Assembly: GCA_001632435.1 (NCBI GenBank)
Contig: KV423919.1
Coordinates: 62,001 to 126,000, forward strand
Origin: Calocera cornea HHB12733
Taxonomy: Eukaryota > Basidiomycota > Dacrymycetes > Dacrymycetales > Dacrymycetaceae
DNA length: 64,000 bases
Direction: 5' to 3'
Below the pieces are notes generated by a model. The model was not told the DNA's origin. It searched no databases and saw only the letters and a list, made by a program, of their open reading frames with translations. A program made the position numbers and the translations under genes. Positions 54,122-64,000 of the stretch are shown piece after piece (the stretch's first letter is position 1; every line of letters starts with the position of its first letter).

Positions 54122-56529
54122 ATGCAGACGCAGACACTCCCTTACACCAACGGGGTGTCACCCAACGGAGCTCTCCGTCCACTGGCGCCGGCGCTGGAGT
54201 CTGTCGTAGCATCCGTAATCCAAGGCCCGATAGGCACACCCCCAAACCACCACCACCACTCCCGACCGCACGCTCCCTCGCCCTCCCCGTCACCTGGGCG
54301 GCCCAGCCACATGATCAGGAAGGGAAAGAGGGCAGAGGCAGTCGCACGAGAAAAGACGGGGTGCTGGTCCTGCCGCATCCGCAGAAAGGTCCGTCACGTG
54401 GCCCTTCCAGATCAGGGCGCGCCTTGACACTTCACCCCCCTCCAGAAATGCCACGGCAAGGAACCAGGTACGGACGACTGTTCTGACTGTCTGAGGCTGG
54501 GTATCGAGTGCCTTGGTTGGGGCGAGAAGCGGCCCGAGTGGCTCAAGGTAAGGCATTCGCCGCTCATCACGGCTGCGACGCAGAAGCTCACACCGCCGCA
54601 GAAATCTGTCGAGGAAAAACGCGAGCGGATCAAGATGGATCTCCTAGCGAGGAACATGATTAAAGGACAGCGTAAAAGCGGGCTGAGCAGTCCCAGGGGG
54701 ACGCTGGATGGCGAGAGCGAGAGCCCGCCGCCATCAGTGCCTGCTGCGTACGGAGGGCCGGTATCCCCGTACAACCATCGTGGGCTCAACGGCTCGTATG
54801 GCCATGGCCCACCCTATCCCACTCCACCCTCTACGCTGTACAGCAGCATGAACGGCACTGCGCCGTTACAAGCCCAGAACGGGATGGTCCTCCCGCAAGC
54901 GACGCGCATGGAGTCGCCAGAACCGATGCACAGCCTCAGCTCAGACTCTTCTTCTACCACTGCGGTGGACAAGACCTCCCCTGGCCTGCCCATGCTTGCC
55001 TATCCCAACCAATACTTCCCTCACGTGCACAGTACGTAGTTTGTACTTGTTTTTGCTTGGATAGCCCGCTGATCGCGAATTGCAGTTCCCGGATCGGGCG
55101 CTACTACCTACGATCGCGTACATCTCGAGGCCGCTGCGAATGGTACAGCCGGACTGAGATCGACGCCATCCGCCATGGACTGGGGCCACCGACAGGCGGA
55201 CAAGCTGCTGCAGGACCTTGAGGAGCAGAGCGAAGACGACACCCCGATGGAGGAAATCTCGCTCGCAAAATCCCAAGCTGAGGAGACGACGCTCGGCACG
55301 TTCAAGTCGCTCGGGACTACCAAGCTGGATGAGGAGCAGTGGCGCTGGCTCACCCACTACGACAAGGAGGTCCTGCCGATGCAGTTCCTCCTGCACGGGC
55401 AGGAAACACGACAGCTCATGCTTAACGTCGCGCTCGCCTCGGAGTCTCCGTCAGCCATGCTCTGCCTCGCTGCTGTGCACCACTACCAGCTCCACCCTAA
55501 CTACACCCCGACAGCACGCGACAAGTACTGGGTGTCCGCGGTCACCTCCCTCTCCGAGGGTGTACGCTCCCCGCAGGACGCGCTCACGGCCCTGCACCTC
55601 GTCTCCGTCTCCCTCTTCAGCGGCTGCCAGCCCGAATGGGCGCCTTTCGTCAATATGGCGCGCAACTGGTGCCAGTCCGCTTTCCCCGGGAACGACGGGA
55701 ACGCCTTCCGTCGGGCGCTCGTCAGCTCAGACGCGCTCACAAAGTTCGTCTCGAAGACCACGCTCTGGATGGACATCTTCGGCGCTATCTCGACCCAGAC
55801 CGTGCCCCGCTTCCTCCCCTGGTACCGATCGCTGATGAAGCCGAAGCCGAACGGCGTTGAGGCTGATGCTATTGACATGTAAGTGGTGTCTACAAGCATA
55901 CATGCGCATATATTGACGCCTTCGTGCACAGGGACAAGCTCATGGGCTGCGATAACGAGGTCATGCTCGCCTTCGCCGAGATCGCTGCTCTGGACGCGTG
56001 GAAGCTCGAGCAGCCTACCAGCTGGAGCAACTTCCTCCTTGTCGAAATGGCCACGCGTATCAGCAAGGAGCTGCTCGACTCTGCCCGCCCGCTCGTGCCT
56101 CCAAGGCCCGTGACCGGCGAGCGGGACGATCTCCTCGCCCGCAAGCAGATGTCCGCTGTCTTCCGCGCGTCCGCAAAGGTCTATCTCCACACTGTCGTCT
56201 CTGGCTATCGCCCCGCCGTCCCTGAAATCCAGCTCGCCGTCTCCGAAACTATCGCCTGCCTCAAGGCGATCAACAGCACCGAGAAGAAGCCGTACGACCG
56301 CTCCCTCGTCCTCCCGCTCTTCATCGCCGGTGTCATGACCGATGACGCGGCACAGCGCAGGTTCATCGAAGGTCGGCTGTCCAGCATCAAGGACCTCAGC
56401 GTGGGCAACTGCGCGCAGGTACTGACGCTGATGAGGCGCGTCTGGCAGAAGCGGGCTGAGGCGAACGGGGCCGAGGTGAGCTGGCGGGACACGATGAAGG
56501 AGATGAACATGTCCCTTCTGTTCGTATGA
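54122..56529 (+). CDS. Zn(2)Cys(6) fungal transcription factor
   Basis: Five exons, 54122-54388, 54446-54547, 54602-55031, 55086-55878 and 55932-56529, give about 729 residues. The binuclear cluster has all six cysteines (81, 84, 91, 101, 104, 111) in GCWSCRIRRKKCHGK...CSDCLRLGIECLGW, split by an intron right after CRIRRK. It is preceded by His/Pro/Ser-rich and basic segments and followed by a basic helix (KSVEEKRERIKMD) and a disordered Pro/Ser stretch. The C-terminal 400 residues form a helical middle-homology type domain (HYDKEVLPMQFLLHGQ, LASESPSAMLCLAAVHHYQL, DALTALHLVSVSLFSG), typical of fungal TFs with the Fungal_trans_2 architecture. Target genes are unknown. The gene-poor region upstream and the proximal promoter are long, which often goes with regulated TF genes. 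Confidence 0.88.
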
Positions 56530-56837
56530 CCATAGCTCGGGCCAACGAGGCCTTTCCCGTCTTTTCGCTCCTTGGCTTCAAACTGGGTCTCCGCGCGATT
56601 TGTCGACCGGCGCAGGAGGATGCTATAAAAACGGGCATACAATGCGTTTTAGACTAGCTTAGCTGTTTAGCGCCCATCAACTTTACTGGTCGACATTTGT
56701 AGCGATATGTATCACACACTGCATCAATCAATTGTCGAATGGACCTTTCCTTCCCAAATGGTGTGTGTGCGAGTCCCTGAGTCCTTGATGTGTCGAAGTC
56801 GACTTGGTTGTCGCGTCCCTTATTACTGCAACTACCG
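56530..56837. other. Spacer before COG3
   Basis: 3' region of the transcription factor gene and promoter of COG3. CTATAAAAACGGG at about 56622 is the only TATA-like element; it is some 215 bp from the COG3 start. Confidence 0.45.
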
Positions 56838-59696
56838 ATGTTCGACCCCGACTTCAATCGCGCTGTCAGTAGCTACGGCACTCCAACCCAGCAGCCTGTG
56901 AGGCCGTCACTGCGAAAGACGCAGGTTGTCCCTAGTCTAAGTCTGCAGAGGCCCCAGCAAATTACGGCTGAGGAATGGGAGAGCAAGGCTCCCCTCGATG
57001 ATCGGGAAAGGCGGAGCGTCGCCCGCCTCAAGGAGATCTGCGAGAACCGTCCGTTCCCAGCGAAGGTACGTATTATAAGTGACTGTCTTATGAGGGTATA
57101 AGCTGACAGCCGATCAGTTCGCTTCGGAGACCGCTGTGACCACCCGTCCTGGAACGCCGAGTCGACAATCGCCCTTCCCGGCTGGTTCGCCCCACACGCC
57201 GTCCGGCGCGTCTACCTCCCGCCTACATCCCTCCGCCTATCCACCTTTTACGACTGTCGTAGCCTTGAATGACTATCTCGACCTGATCAATGCGTCCATC
57301 GAGCACGAACAGGAGGCGCACTACCGTTCATTCCTCCACGAGCTCGACGAGTACATCGAGACGTGTAACGCGATCAACGAGCGACTGGAGAGCATCGAGC
57401 ATGATGTACACAGCATGCTTGAGAGCTGGAGAGCAGTGGAGTCCGGATCGACCAGAATACAGGGTGCCAGTGAACAAATGCTCGAGGAGCGGGTGAGTAC
57501 TGTGGTTCTCGCTCGAGAGCTCACATTGAGGCCTACCAGGATCGCCTTGTCGCTATGAGCGAAGAGCTCTCTTTCCGATTGGAGTATTTCCAACAACTGG
57601 AAGAAGCGACGAGGATGCTGAATCACCCTGGAGAATCGCTGGTCATACAGCACGACTTCTTGCTGATGATAGAACGTGTCGATGTATGCTTCGATTATCT
57701 CAGCACCCACGTACGCACCTGCCACGGTTGAAAGGACATATGCTAACACCCAACTTCCACAGAGACATTTCAAGGAGGCAGAGTTGTACCTGCTTCGATT
57801 CCAACAATGCATGACACGAGCTATGACTCTGATCAAGATGTACTTTGTCGGAATGCTGAAGGCGCTGTCAACCGACGTGCAGACTCGGTTGACGAACAAG
57901 GACATTTCCGCCATTGCCCAGCATCACTTGCTCTACTCTAGGTTTCAGTCTGTTTCTCAGCAGGTTGTACCCCTGCTGCGAGAGCTCGAGCGACACGCGA
58001 TACTGCATCCGGACGATGTAACAACACTGTTAACGGAGTGCCACACTGCCTACTTCACAGTCAGACGTGGACTGTTAGTTGGCCGGATCATCGAGGAAAT
58101 CAGGGTACTCGATCCAGCAAGGAGCGAGCTTGTGGAATTGGTGCGCCTTGATTTGCCCTTCCAACAGCTCGTCCCTTACGCCCTGCTAGACAAGGGCCGG
58201 ATGCAGTTATCTAAAGCAAGTCTGTACGGAGGAGTTCGAGCTCTTCAGGCAGTTTTTCCACTCAGGAGAGGATATGCTCTAGTAAGAAGGTGTACACCCT
58301 CGTCTGTATCTTCACCTGACTCGCCAACAGTCGCTACCTGGAGGGACTCTGTGACTACCTATATGATGATCTCCGCCCGCGAATCCTACATGAACCTCAG
58401 CTCACAACACTATGCAGCGTTTGCACGGTCATTCAAGCGCTTATGGTCATGGATGTGGATGTACCACCTACGGGGATGAGCATCGAGATGCATCCTGAGC
58501 CCGCACCCGAAGCACCCCTCTCCCGCTTGCAGATATCCCATCTCCTCCAGATGGTTTTACAAGATGCGCAGACGAGGTTACTCTTCAAGGCGCAATCAGT
58601 CCTGCAGAGCGACATCGGATATTACGTTCCAAAGCCGGTTGACCTCGAATATCCGGAAAAACTGCAAAGTACGTATTCCATCAGAAAGTAGATCGTTGAC
58701 GCTAATACTTCCTTGCAGAACTCCAGATTCACGAGAGACAGCAACCCCAATCGATTGTACCCACAGACGAGCAGGAGTCCGACTCTCTCTTCCGCATGCC
58801 GTCACAAGCAATACAAGACACCTGGTATCCCACCCTCAGCAAGACGATCTGGATCTTGACATTGTTGCATGACTTCGTCAAACCTGCCATTTTTCAAGAC
58901 ATCGCCCAGGAAGCAGTCGGATTATGCCGACACTCGCTTTCCGCTGCTTCAGACCTGATTTCGGCGCGTTCCGAGGCGAGCCAGCTCGATGCGCTCCTCT
59001 TCTTTGTTCGACATCTCCTGGTCCTCAAGGAAGTCGTTGCTAGTCTCGAACTGGACTACGTGCGTACAGAACGCGGTATTTGGGTGGATGGTGTCACCGA
59101 AACGCTGGGCACTCTTCTCCGAACCACCACTTCATTGCTGCGCCCGGCTCTGTTCAGCAGAAGGCCACAAAGCAACATCGTCATGTCAGATGCACCCGAT
59201 TCAAAGATCGTGAGTGTCTCGTTTCCACAATCCGCTATCGCAACTGACCCCAACCCAGGCAATCGACAGTGATCTCAAGCGGGTCTGCGAAGACATCATC
59301 TCGATCTGCGCGGAGGAGGCAACGGCCCCGATACGAGCTTTCCGAGAGAAGCTACTGAACCACATTCGGACAAAATCAGGCGCTCCATCGGCCACGCAGC
59401 AGGAATGGGGCAAGCCGGCTGCACTCTTCGACATCGACTCGAAGTTCAAAGGAGGTTGCTCGGCGATCATCCAGAAATGGGTTGGGTACCTGGAACTGTA
59501 CCTACAAGACCCGGCCACAGTTGCGGTTTTGGTGCCTCCAATGCAAGCACGCATTGTCGAAGAATATCGCATGTGGCGGGATCTTGTGCGGGACGAGTAT
59601 GAGTGGGGTACAGCGGACAAGCTTATGAGGGAGCCCCAAGTTTGGGACTTTGTGCGCGAGGCGACTGGACCGCAGTACGGTAGAAGTGCTTCTTGA
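56838..59696 (+). CDS. COG3: Conserved oligomeric Golgi complex subunit 3
   Basis: Subunit of lobe A of the COG tethering complex, needed for retrograde vesicle traffic within the Golgi. Eight exons, 56838-57065, 57118-57492, 57540-57710, 57763-58140, 58190-58281, 58331-58668, 58719-59209 and 59259-59696, give about 836 residues, the usual size. Seen: an N-terminal disordered start, a coiled-coil Sec34-like region (ERLESIEHDVHSML, RDRLVAMSEELSFRLEYFQ), FDYLSTHRHFKEAELYL, then TRAGCSYLKQVCTEEFELF, FFHSGEDMLYRYLEGLCD and LYDDLRPRILHE, the most conserved COG3 block. The block is only in frame if 58141-58189 is removed as an intron, which fixes that join. The C-terminal helical half ends GPQYGRSAS. 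Confidence 0.9.
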
Positions 59697-59798
59697 TACA
59701 CCATGTGCAGATTGCGTTCATGTAAAGTAATTTATCACATCAATCGCCCGACCAGCGCTCTTGCCATGCCCTCAAAGGCAACCACTGCAAGCCGCGGG

Positions 59799-60131
59799 CT
59801 AAAAGCACAGCTTGAGTAGACATGCAGACATCCGACGCGAGCGCGGGATTTACCAGGGTGATCGAGTTCTCGACGGCATCCTCGAGGCACTGGACGTCGA
59901 AGCCGACGTCCCCGAAGTCACCCTCGACGGCCTCGTAGCACACGGTGAAGGTGGGCGCGAGCTCTGTGATACAGGCTTTGGTAGAGCCGCGGTCAGCACA
60001 GTCAACTCGGACAAGTGGGGAGCGTGCTCACTCGTGAGGTCGCACGACCTGGGGATGAGCGCAGCGTTCGCCAGGCCCAGGAAGGCAAGAACAGCAATGG
60101 CAGCGAGGATGAAGGACTGCATCTTATACAT
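59799..60131 (-). CDS. Very small secreted cysteine-containing protein
   Basis: Three exons, 60131-60032, 59975-59854 and 59810-59799 (the last only LCF-stop), give about 77 residues, or 74 from the ATG at 60122. MQSFILAAIAVLAFLGLANA is a strong signal peptide. The mature part ALIPRSCDLTTC, FTVCYEAVEG and FDVQCLEDAV contains four spaced cysteines plus one at the end. It is too short for a CFEM domain and matches no family I know. The intron choice that keeps all cysteines in frame has a 56-nt intron ending CCAAAG. Tail-to-tail with COG3. Confidence 0.55.
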
Positions 60132-60755
60132 TCTGGGCTGTTGTGGGGCGACGAAAGACGAAATCAATCTCATTATATACACGCCACGTCACCCCCCAGC
60201 ATCAGATTCTCAGCTGCTGCACGCCAGACAGAGCACACGTTTCCCAAGAGCACGTTGATCAGTGCGAGGAACGAGAATGGCGTAGCCTGGTGCTTCTTTC
60301 ATGAAGGAACGGGTGAGCGCGCCGCGCGCTGGCGGACGCACGTTGGACGGGCTTAGGGCTGCCGGATGGTGTTGGAGGATGTGCGGGTTGACAGGAACGC
60401 GCTGATGGCTGCGCAGAACGGTGGGAGACAGCATGTAGCGGACAGAGACGCTGGTGTTTACAGAGGAAAGCACATGGATGTACTTGAGCTTGTGGGGGGT
60501 GAGTCGGAAGTACGGCCGCGCCGACGCATGGACCAGCCGGTGATATCAGGGCGAGACGGACAGAGTGAGTAGTCCGGTACAAGACAGCCATATGCGAACG
60601 TTGCAGTTCAGAGTAAATCATGTACAGCTGGTTTTGCGAGGATGTGCGAGGCTGAGCAGCAGTAGTGTGCTCATCATCGTCGAGGAGCAGGCCGACTCAT
60701 GACTCTCCCATTGCTGCGTCCCTAACCCTGACCCCCTCGCCCTCCGTTCCGCACA
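60132..60755. promoter_or_regulatory. Divergent spacer, small secreted protein / TFB4
   Basis: No gene is supported. ATTATATAC at about 60171-60179 (minus strand GTATATAAT) is a likely TATA box for the small secreted protein, some 40 bp upstream of its ATG. Confidence 0.5.
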
Positions 60756-62212
60756 ATGTCGCTCCCCGCGCACCTCTCACTCATCCTGGACCTCTCCCCC
60801 GTCCCCTGGACTGCCCTGTCGCACTCCACGCCCCCGCTCTCCCTGCGCGCCTTCCTCGCCCAGGCACTGGTGTTCCTCAACGCCCACCTCGCGCTCAGGA
60901 ACGAGAACAGCGTGAGCGTGTTCGGCGCGCTGCCGGGGAGGAGCGTGGGGCTGTATCCGCCCCCCGGGCGGGGGCACGGGCATGGGAGGCGACAAGCAGG
61001 AGGGGAAGAAGAGGGTTCGGGTGGGGGCGACGAGAACACGTTCCATGTGTTTGGGCAGGCGGACGAGGGGCTCATGAGCAGGGTCGAGGAGGAGGTTGCA
61101 GGCCTCGAGGAGGTCGAGGAGGACAGTGCGTCCTCCCTTGCCCTTCCTTCCCCAGCGCTCCCCAAGCTCGTTCTTACACCCTATACAGCGCCGCCAGCCC
61201 TCGTAGGCGCTCTAACCAAGTCCCTCTGCTGTACGCCCTCCTCCCCTCCCCTCTCCTCCCTCCCCTCACGCGCGAATCCCCCGGCGAGCAGACATCAACC
61301 GCCTCTCGAACCCTCCCCCGCCGCTAAACCCCACCAACGCCGCGCCCGCGCCGCCCCACGCGCGCATCGTGCTGTTCTCAGTATCTCAGGACGCGAGCAT
61401 GGCGTACATCCCGTTTATGAACTGTATTTTCTCGGCGCAGAAGCTGGTGCGTCCGTCTCACCACCGCGTGCTCTGCCCCCGGGTGTAGCCCTCCCGATCC
61501 CATCCCAATCCCCGCTCCCGTATGCCCGTTGCCCGCTGTCCGCTGCCGGAGCTCGGCCGGGAACCGGAGCGAGAACGAGCGGAGTGACTGGTGTGCTGAT
61601 GCTGATTCTGAAATGCAGAAAGTGCCGATCGACGTGTGCAAGCTGGACGACTCGGAGGTCATCTTCCTGCACCAAGCGTCGCACCTGACCGGCGGCGCGT
61701 TCGTGCACATCGACCAGCGGGAAGCGCTCCTGCAGTACCTCTCCGTGCGTGCGCCCCGCGCCCCGCTGCCTCCCCCTTCTCCCCACAAACAACTAACGGG
61801 CGGCCGTGTTGCTGGGGACAGATGTGTTTCCTCTCCGAGACCGAGACGCGCAAGACGCTCGCCGTGCCCACGCAGGACAAGGTCGACTTCCGCGCGGCAT
61901 GCTTCTGCCACAAGGAGATTGTGGACATTGGCTACGTGTGCTCGGTCTGCCTTTCCAGTGAGCCCCCCCCCCCCCCCAATCACCTCGCAGGGATGCGCTG
62001 GGCCGGGGCGTCCGCTGACTCATTGCGGGACTAGTCTTCTGCACGCCGGTCGCGCAGTGCTCGACCTGCCAGTGCGTGCACGCTCCTCCGAGAGACGGGA
62101 AGTAAGAGTGGCTGACTCGGGTGATTTGTGCAGCACGAAATTCTCGCCCGATACGCTGCTGCGATTCGGTGGCTCAGCCACGAACGGGCACTCGAACGGC
62201 ACAACTGCCTAA
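60756..62212 (+). CDS. TFB4: TFIIH core subunit Tfb4 (p34)
   Basis: Subunit of general transcription and repair factor TFIIH, in the nucleus. Seven exons, 60756-61125, 61189-61230, 61292-61446, 61619-61744, 61822-61957, 62035-62071 and 62134-62212, give about 314 residues. A von Willebrand-A-like fold is seen: LSLILDLSPVPW, FLNAHLALRNENSVSVFG, then ARIVLFSVSQDASMAYIPF, MNCIFSAQK, PIDVCKLDDSEVIFLHQAS and LTGGAFVHI. It is followed by CFLSETETRK and a C-terminal zinc finger CFCHKEIVDIGYVCSVCLS, IFCTPVAQCSTC, which crosses two introns. The Gly/Glu/Arg-rich insert at about 70-95 (GRGHGHGRRQ) is an expansion relative to the family. One intron (61447-61618, 172 nt) is unusually long for this window. 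Confidence 0.9.
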
Positions 62213-62692
62213 GAGAAGAATAAGTTAGTCTCTCTGGGATTATGATTCGGGCCAAGGCGCAACTCTTCACGCGGCAAGCTGCGCTGGTATTGCTTGAAGG
62301 GTCTTGCCGTGATGTGCGGCGATGCCTATCATGATGTCCGCTGTGTTCGGGGCAGTAGCAGTCACGCCAATTGCACGATAATAATGACACCGTCCAACAA
62401 GTGTGAGAAACATGAGCCATGAAGTGACTGAGCTGAAACGTGCAACTGAATTGGCGATTGGTGATTGTAAAGCAAGTAGACGAAGCGAAGCGCCCAGCCC
62501 AAAGCTGCGCAATCGATGTCAAGTGTGGGGCGGGGGGCGCTGTCATTTGATGTGCTGTTGAGGAAGGCGGCTTGGGGGTGCGGTGCCCCACGTCGCAGCG
62601 CAGCGATGGATGGATGGGTTGACGGGCGTCCTCCCCTCCTGCTGTCCTGCAACGGCCCGTTGGCCCCTCTCCCCACCCAGCGGCACATTGCA
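62213..62692. promoter_or_regulatory. Spacer before the glycosyltransferase gene
   Basis: No gene is recognised; it holds the 3' region of TFB4 and the promoter of the next gene. Confidence 0.45.
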
Positions 62693-64000
62693 ATGTCCGC
62701 CCGCGCCCGCCCGCCCTCCTTCCTCCCCGTCCCACATCGCATACCCCCGCGCCTCCTCCGCCCCGTCCTCCTCCTCCTCCTCGCCGCCCTCGCCTACCTC
62801 GCCCATCGCTCCCTCTACCGACGCAGCGATGCGCTCGCCCGCCCCGAGCAGGCGCCGGGCCCGGGAGAGGGAGAGGGAGAGGGCGAAGGGTGGATCGGCA
62901 TACAGCCCGTGGGGGAGTGGCCCGACCCCGTCGACGTCCGCCCAGAGTGGCTCGACCAGCCCGAGGCAGTCCCCGTAGCGCCCGCAGCGCAGCACTACCC
63001 CGACCCACCCCCGTCGTCCCCCACCCCCACCCCCCACCCATGGACTTCCCCCGCCTCGCCGCGTCCCCCAGGGGGAACGGGCACTACTACATGTACAACA
63101 CCAGCATCCCCGAGCTGTCCGCGCAGCCCGGGCCGTCGACCCACCCGTGCGTGGACGCGGACGCGTTCGGGCCCCTGCTGCTCGTCGGCGTCTTCTCCAC
63201 CCCCGACGCATTCGCCCAGCGCGCGGTCATGCGCGCCCTCCAGCAGCGCGGGCTGAACGCCCGCTCCCCGCCCGTCGAGTTCAAGTTCGTCCTCGGGCGC
63301 GCGAACGCCTCCCTCCTGCGGGCACAGGAGGAGAAGGCGGTGCTGCTCGAGCAGGCCGCGTACGGCGATGTCGTCCGCCTCGACACGGACGAGAACATGG
63401 ATGACGGCAAGACGTTCGCCTTCTTCCGCTGGGCCGCGCAGTTGCCCGTCGGCAGCCAGCCACGCTTCGTCATGAAGGCCGATTCGGATGTGCGTTCCGC
63501 TCTCCCTGCTTTCCAGAGTCTGCAAAGTACTGATCTGGGCCACACACGCACGGCACACACATACAGACGTTCCTCGTCCTCCCGAACGTGCTCGCCTCCT
63601 TCTCCTCGCTCCCCTGCGCGGCCCCGACGTACTGGGGCACCTGGTGGGGCAGCTGCGGCGAGTGCTACCCGCTGTACATGCGCGGCCTCGCCTACGCGCT
63701 CTCCTGGCCGCTCGTGGCCTGGCTCGGCGCCGCCCCGCTCCGCCCGAACGACACGCGCGGGATGGAGGATATCCGCACGGGCGGGTGGCTCACCAGTTTG
63801 CCCCCGGGCGAGGCGGTCAGGATCGTCGATTGGGGGGTGAGGATGGGCGACTGGTACGGGCAGACCATCCCGCATGATGTGCACACCGTCGCGCTGCATG
63901 CGATGAAGTCGCCTCAGGTGAGTGGGCGGCATATACCTCCTTTGCTGTTTGGCCCAGCAGAGCAGGATAGGCGTGCTGACTGGGGATGGTGTAGCACTGG
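62693..64000 (+). CDS. GT31-like (beta-1,3-galactosyltransferase type) Golgi glycosyltransferase, 3' end missing
   Basis: Exons 62693-63012, 63072-63489, 63567-63917 and a start at about 63995; the gene runs off the right edge. A type II membrane anchor is at residues 21-37 (LLRPVLLLLLAALAYLA) after a short basic tail. The luminal part has LLLVGVFSTPDAFAQRAVMR, VEFKFVLGRANASLL, YGDVVRLDTDENMDDGKTF, and KADSDTFLVLPN with the DxD metal/sugar-nucleotide motif, then TYWGTWW, YPLYMRGLAYALS and MEDIRTGGWL. This is the order of family 31 transferases (RFVLG, GDIV..D..D.Y.NLT, K.DDD.F, P.Y..G.GY..S, EDV..G). The sugar and acceptor are unknown; basidiomycete members may act on wall, capsule or protein glycans. 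The segment is GC-rich and Pro-rich near the stem. Confidence 0.8.

Noticed and set aside
62031..63041. 336-codon open frame on the minus strand
   Set aside because: Arg/Gly-rich low-complexity shadow of GC-rich TFB4 and glycosyltransferase sequence.

Overview
The window looks like nuclear DNA of a basidiomycete yeast. Genes are compact and multi-exon, with introns mostly of 41-60 nt (GT..AG, CTRAY-like branch sites), mixed strands and short spacers. The gene set (COG3, TFB4, eIF2B gamma, an RNAi RdRP, a Kic1-type kinase) is eukaryotic. The protein flavour suggests Tremellomycetes, perhaps Trichosporonales; that placement is inference, no search was possible. Exon joins were made by hand and checked by reading-frame arithmetic.

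Left part (1-12.2 kb): the 5' end of ATP sulfurylase (MET3, minus) runs off the left edge and shares a 1-kb divergent spacer with an RNA-dependent RNA polymerase whose catalytic DYDGD motif is assembled from three exons, one only 12 nt long. Then come a membrane-anchored glutaredoxin-fold protein without the active-site cysteines and eIF2B gamma.

Accessory part (13-25.6 kb): five NADAR-domain genes in a row on the plus strand, followed directly by a zinc-ribbon gene whose C-terminal half resembles a fungal PARP-like ADP-ribosyltransferase. NADAR proteins hydrolyse ADP-ribose conjugates, so this reads as a possible writer/eraser island for ADP-ribosylation. It is heavily damaged by mobile DNA. 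Copy 2 carries a 491-bp Tc1/mariner-type MITE. A 3.36-kb hAT transposon lies between copies 2 and 3, and its transposase is itself split by a 458-bp solo LTR. Copy 3 has a GT-to-GA change at a conserved splice donor. Copies 4 and 5 lie in a tandem duplication of about 2 kb.

Right part (26-64 kb): an unknown acidic protein, APS kinase (MET14, the next step after MET3), two small secreted proteins, tandem GCK-family kinases, an S9 serine peptidase, a phospholipase A2-type lipase, an NmrA-like reductase, a taurine-dioxygenase-type enzyme, a PL14-like secreted protein and a GRF zinc-finger protein. After a 5.2-kb gene-poor stretch follow a Zn2Cys6 transcription factor, COG3, a mini secreted protein, TFIIH subunit TFB4, and a GT31-like glycosyltransferase that runs off the right edge. 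No tRNA, rRNA or CRISPR array was recognised.
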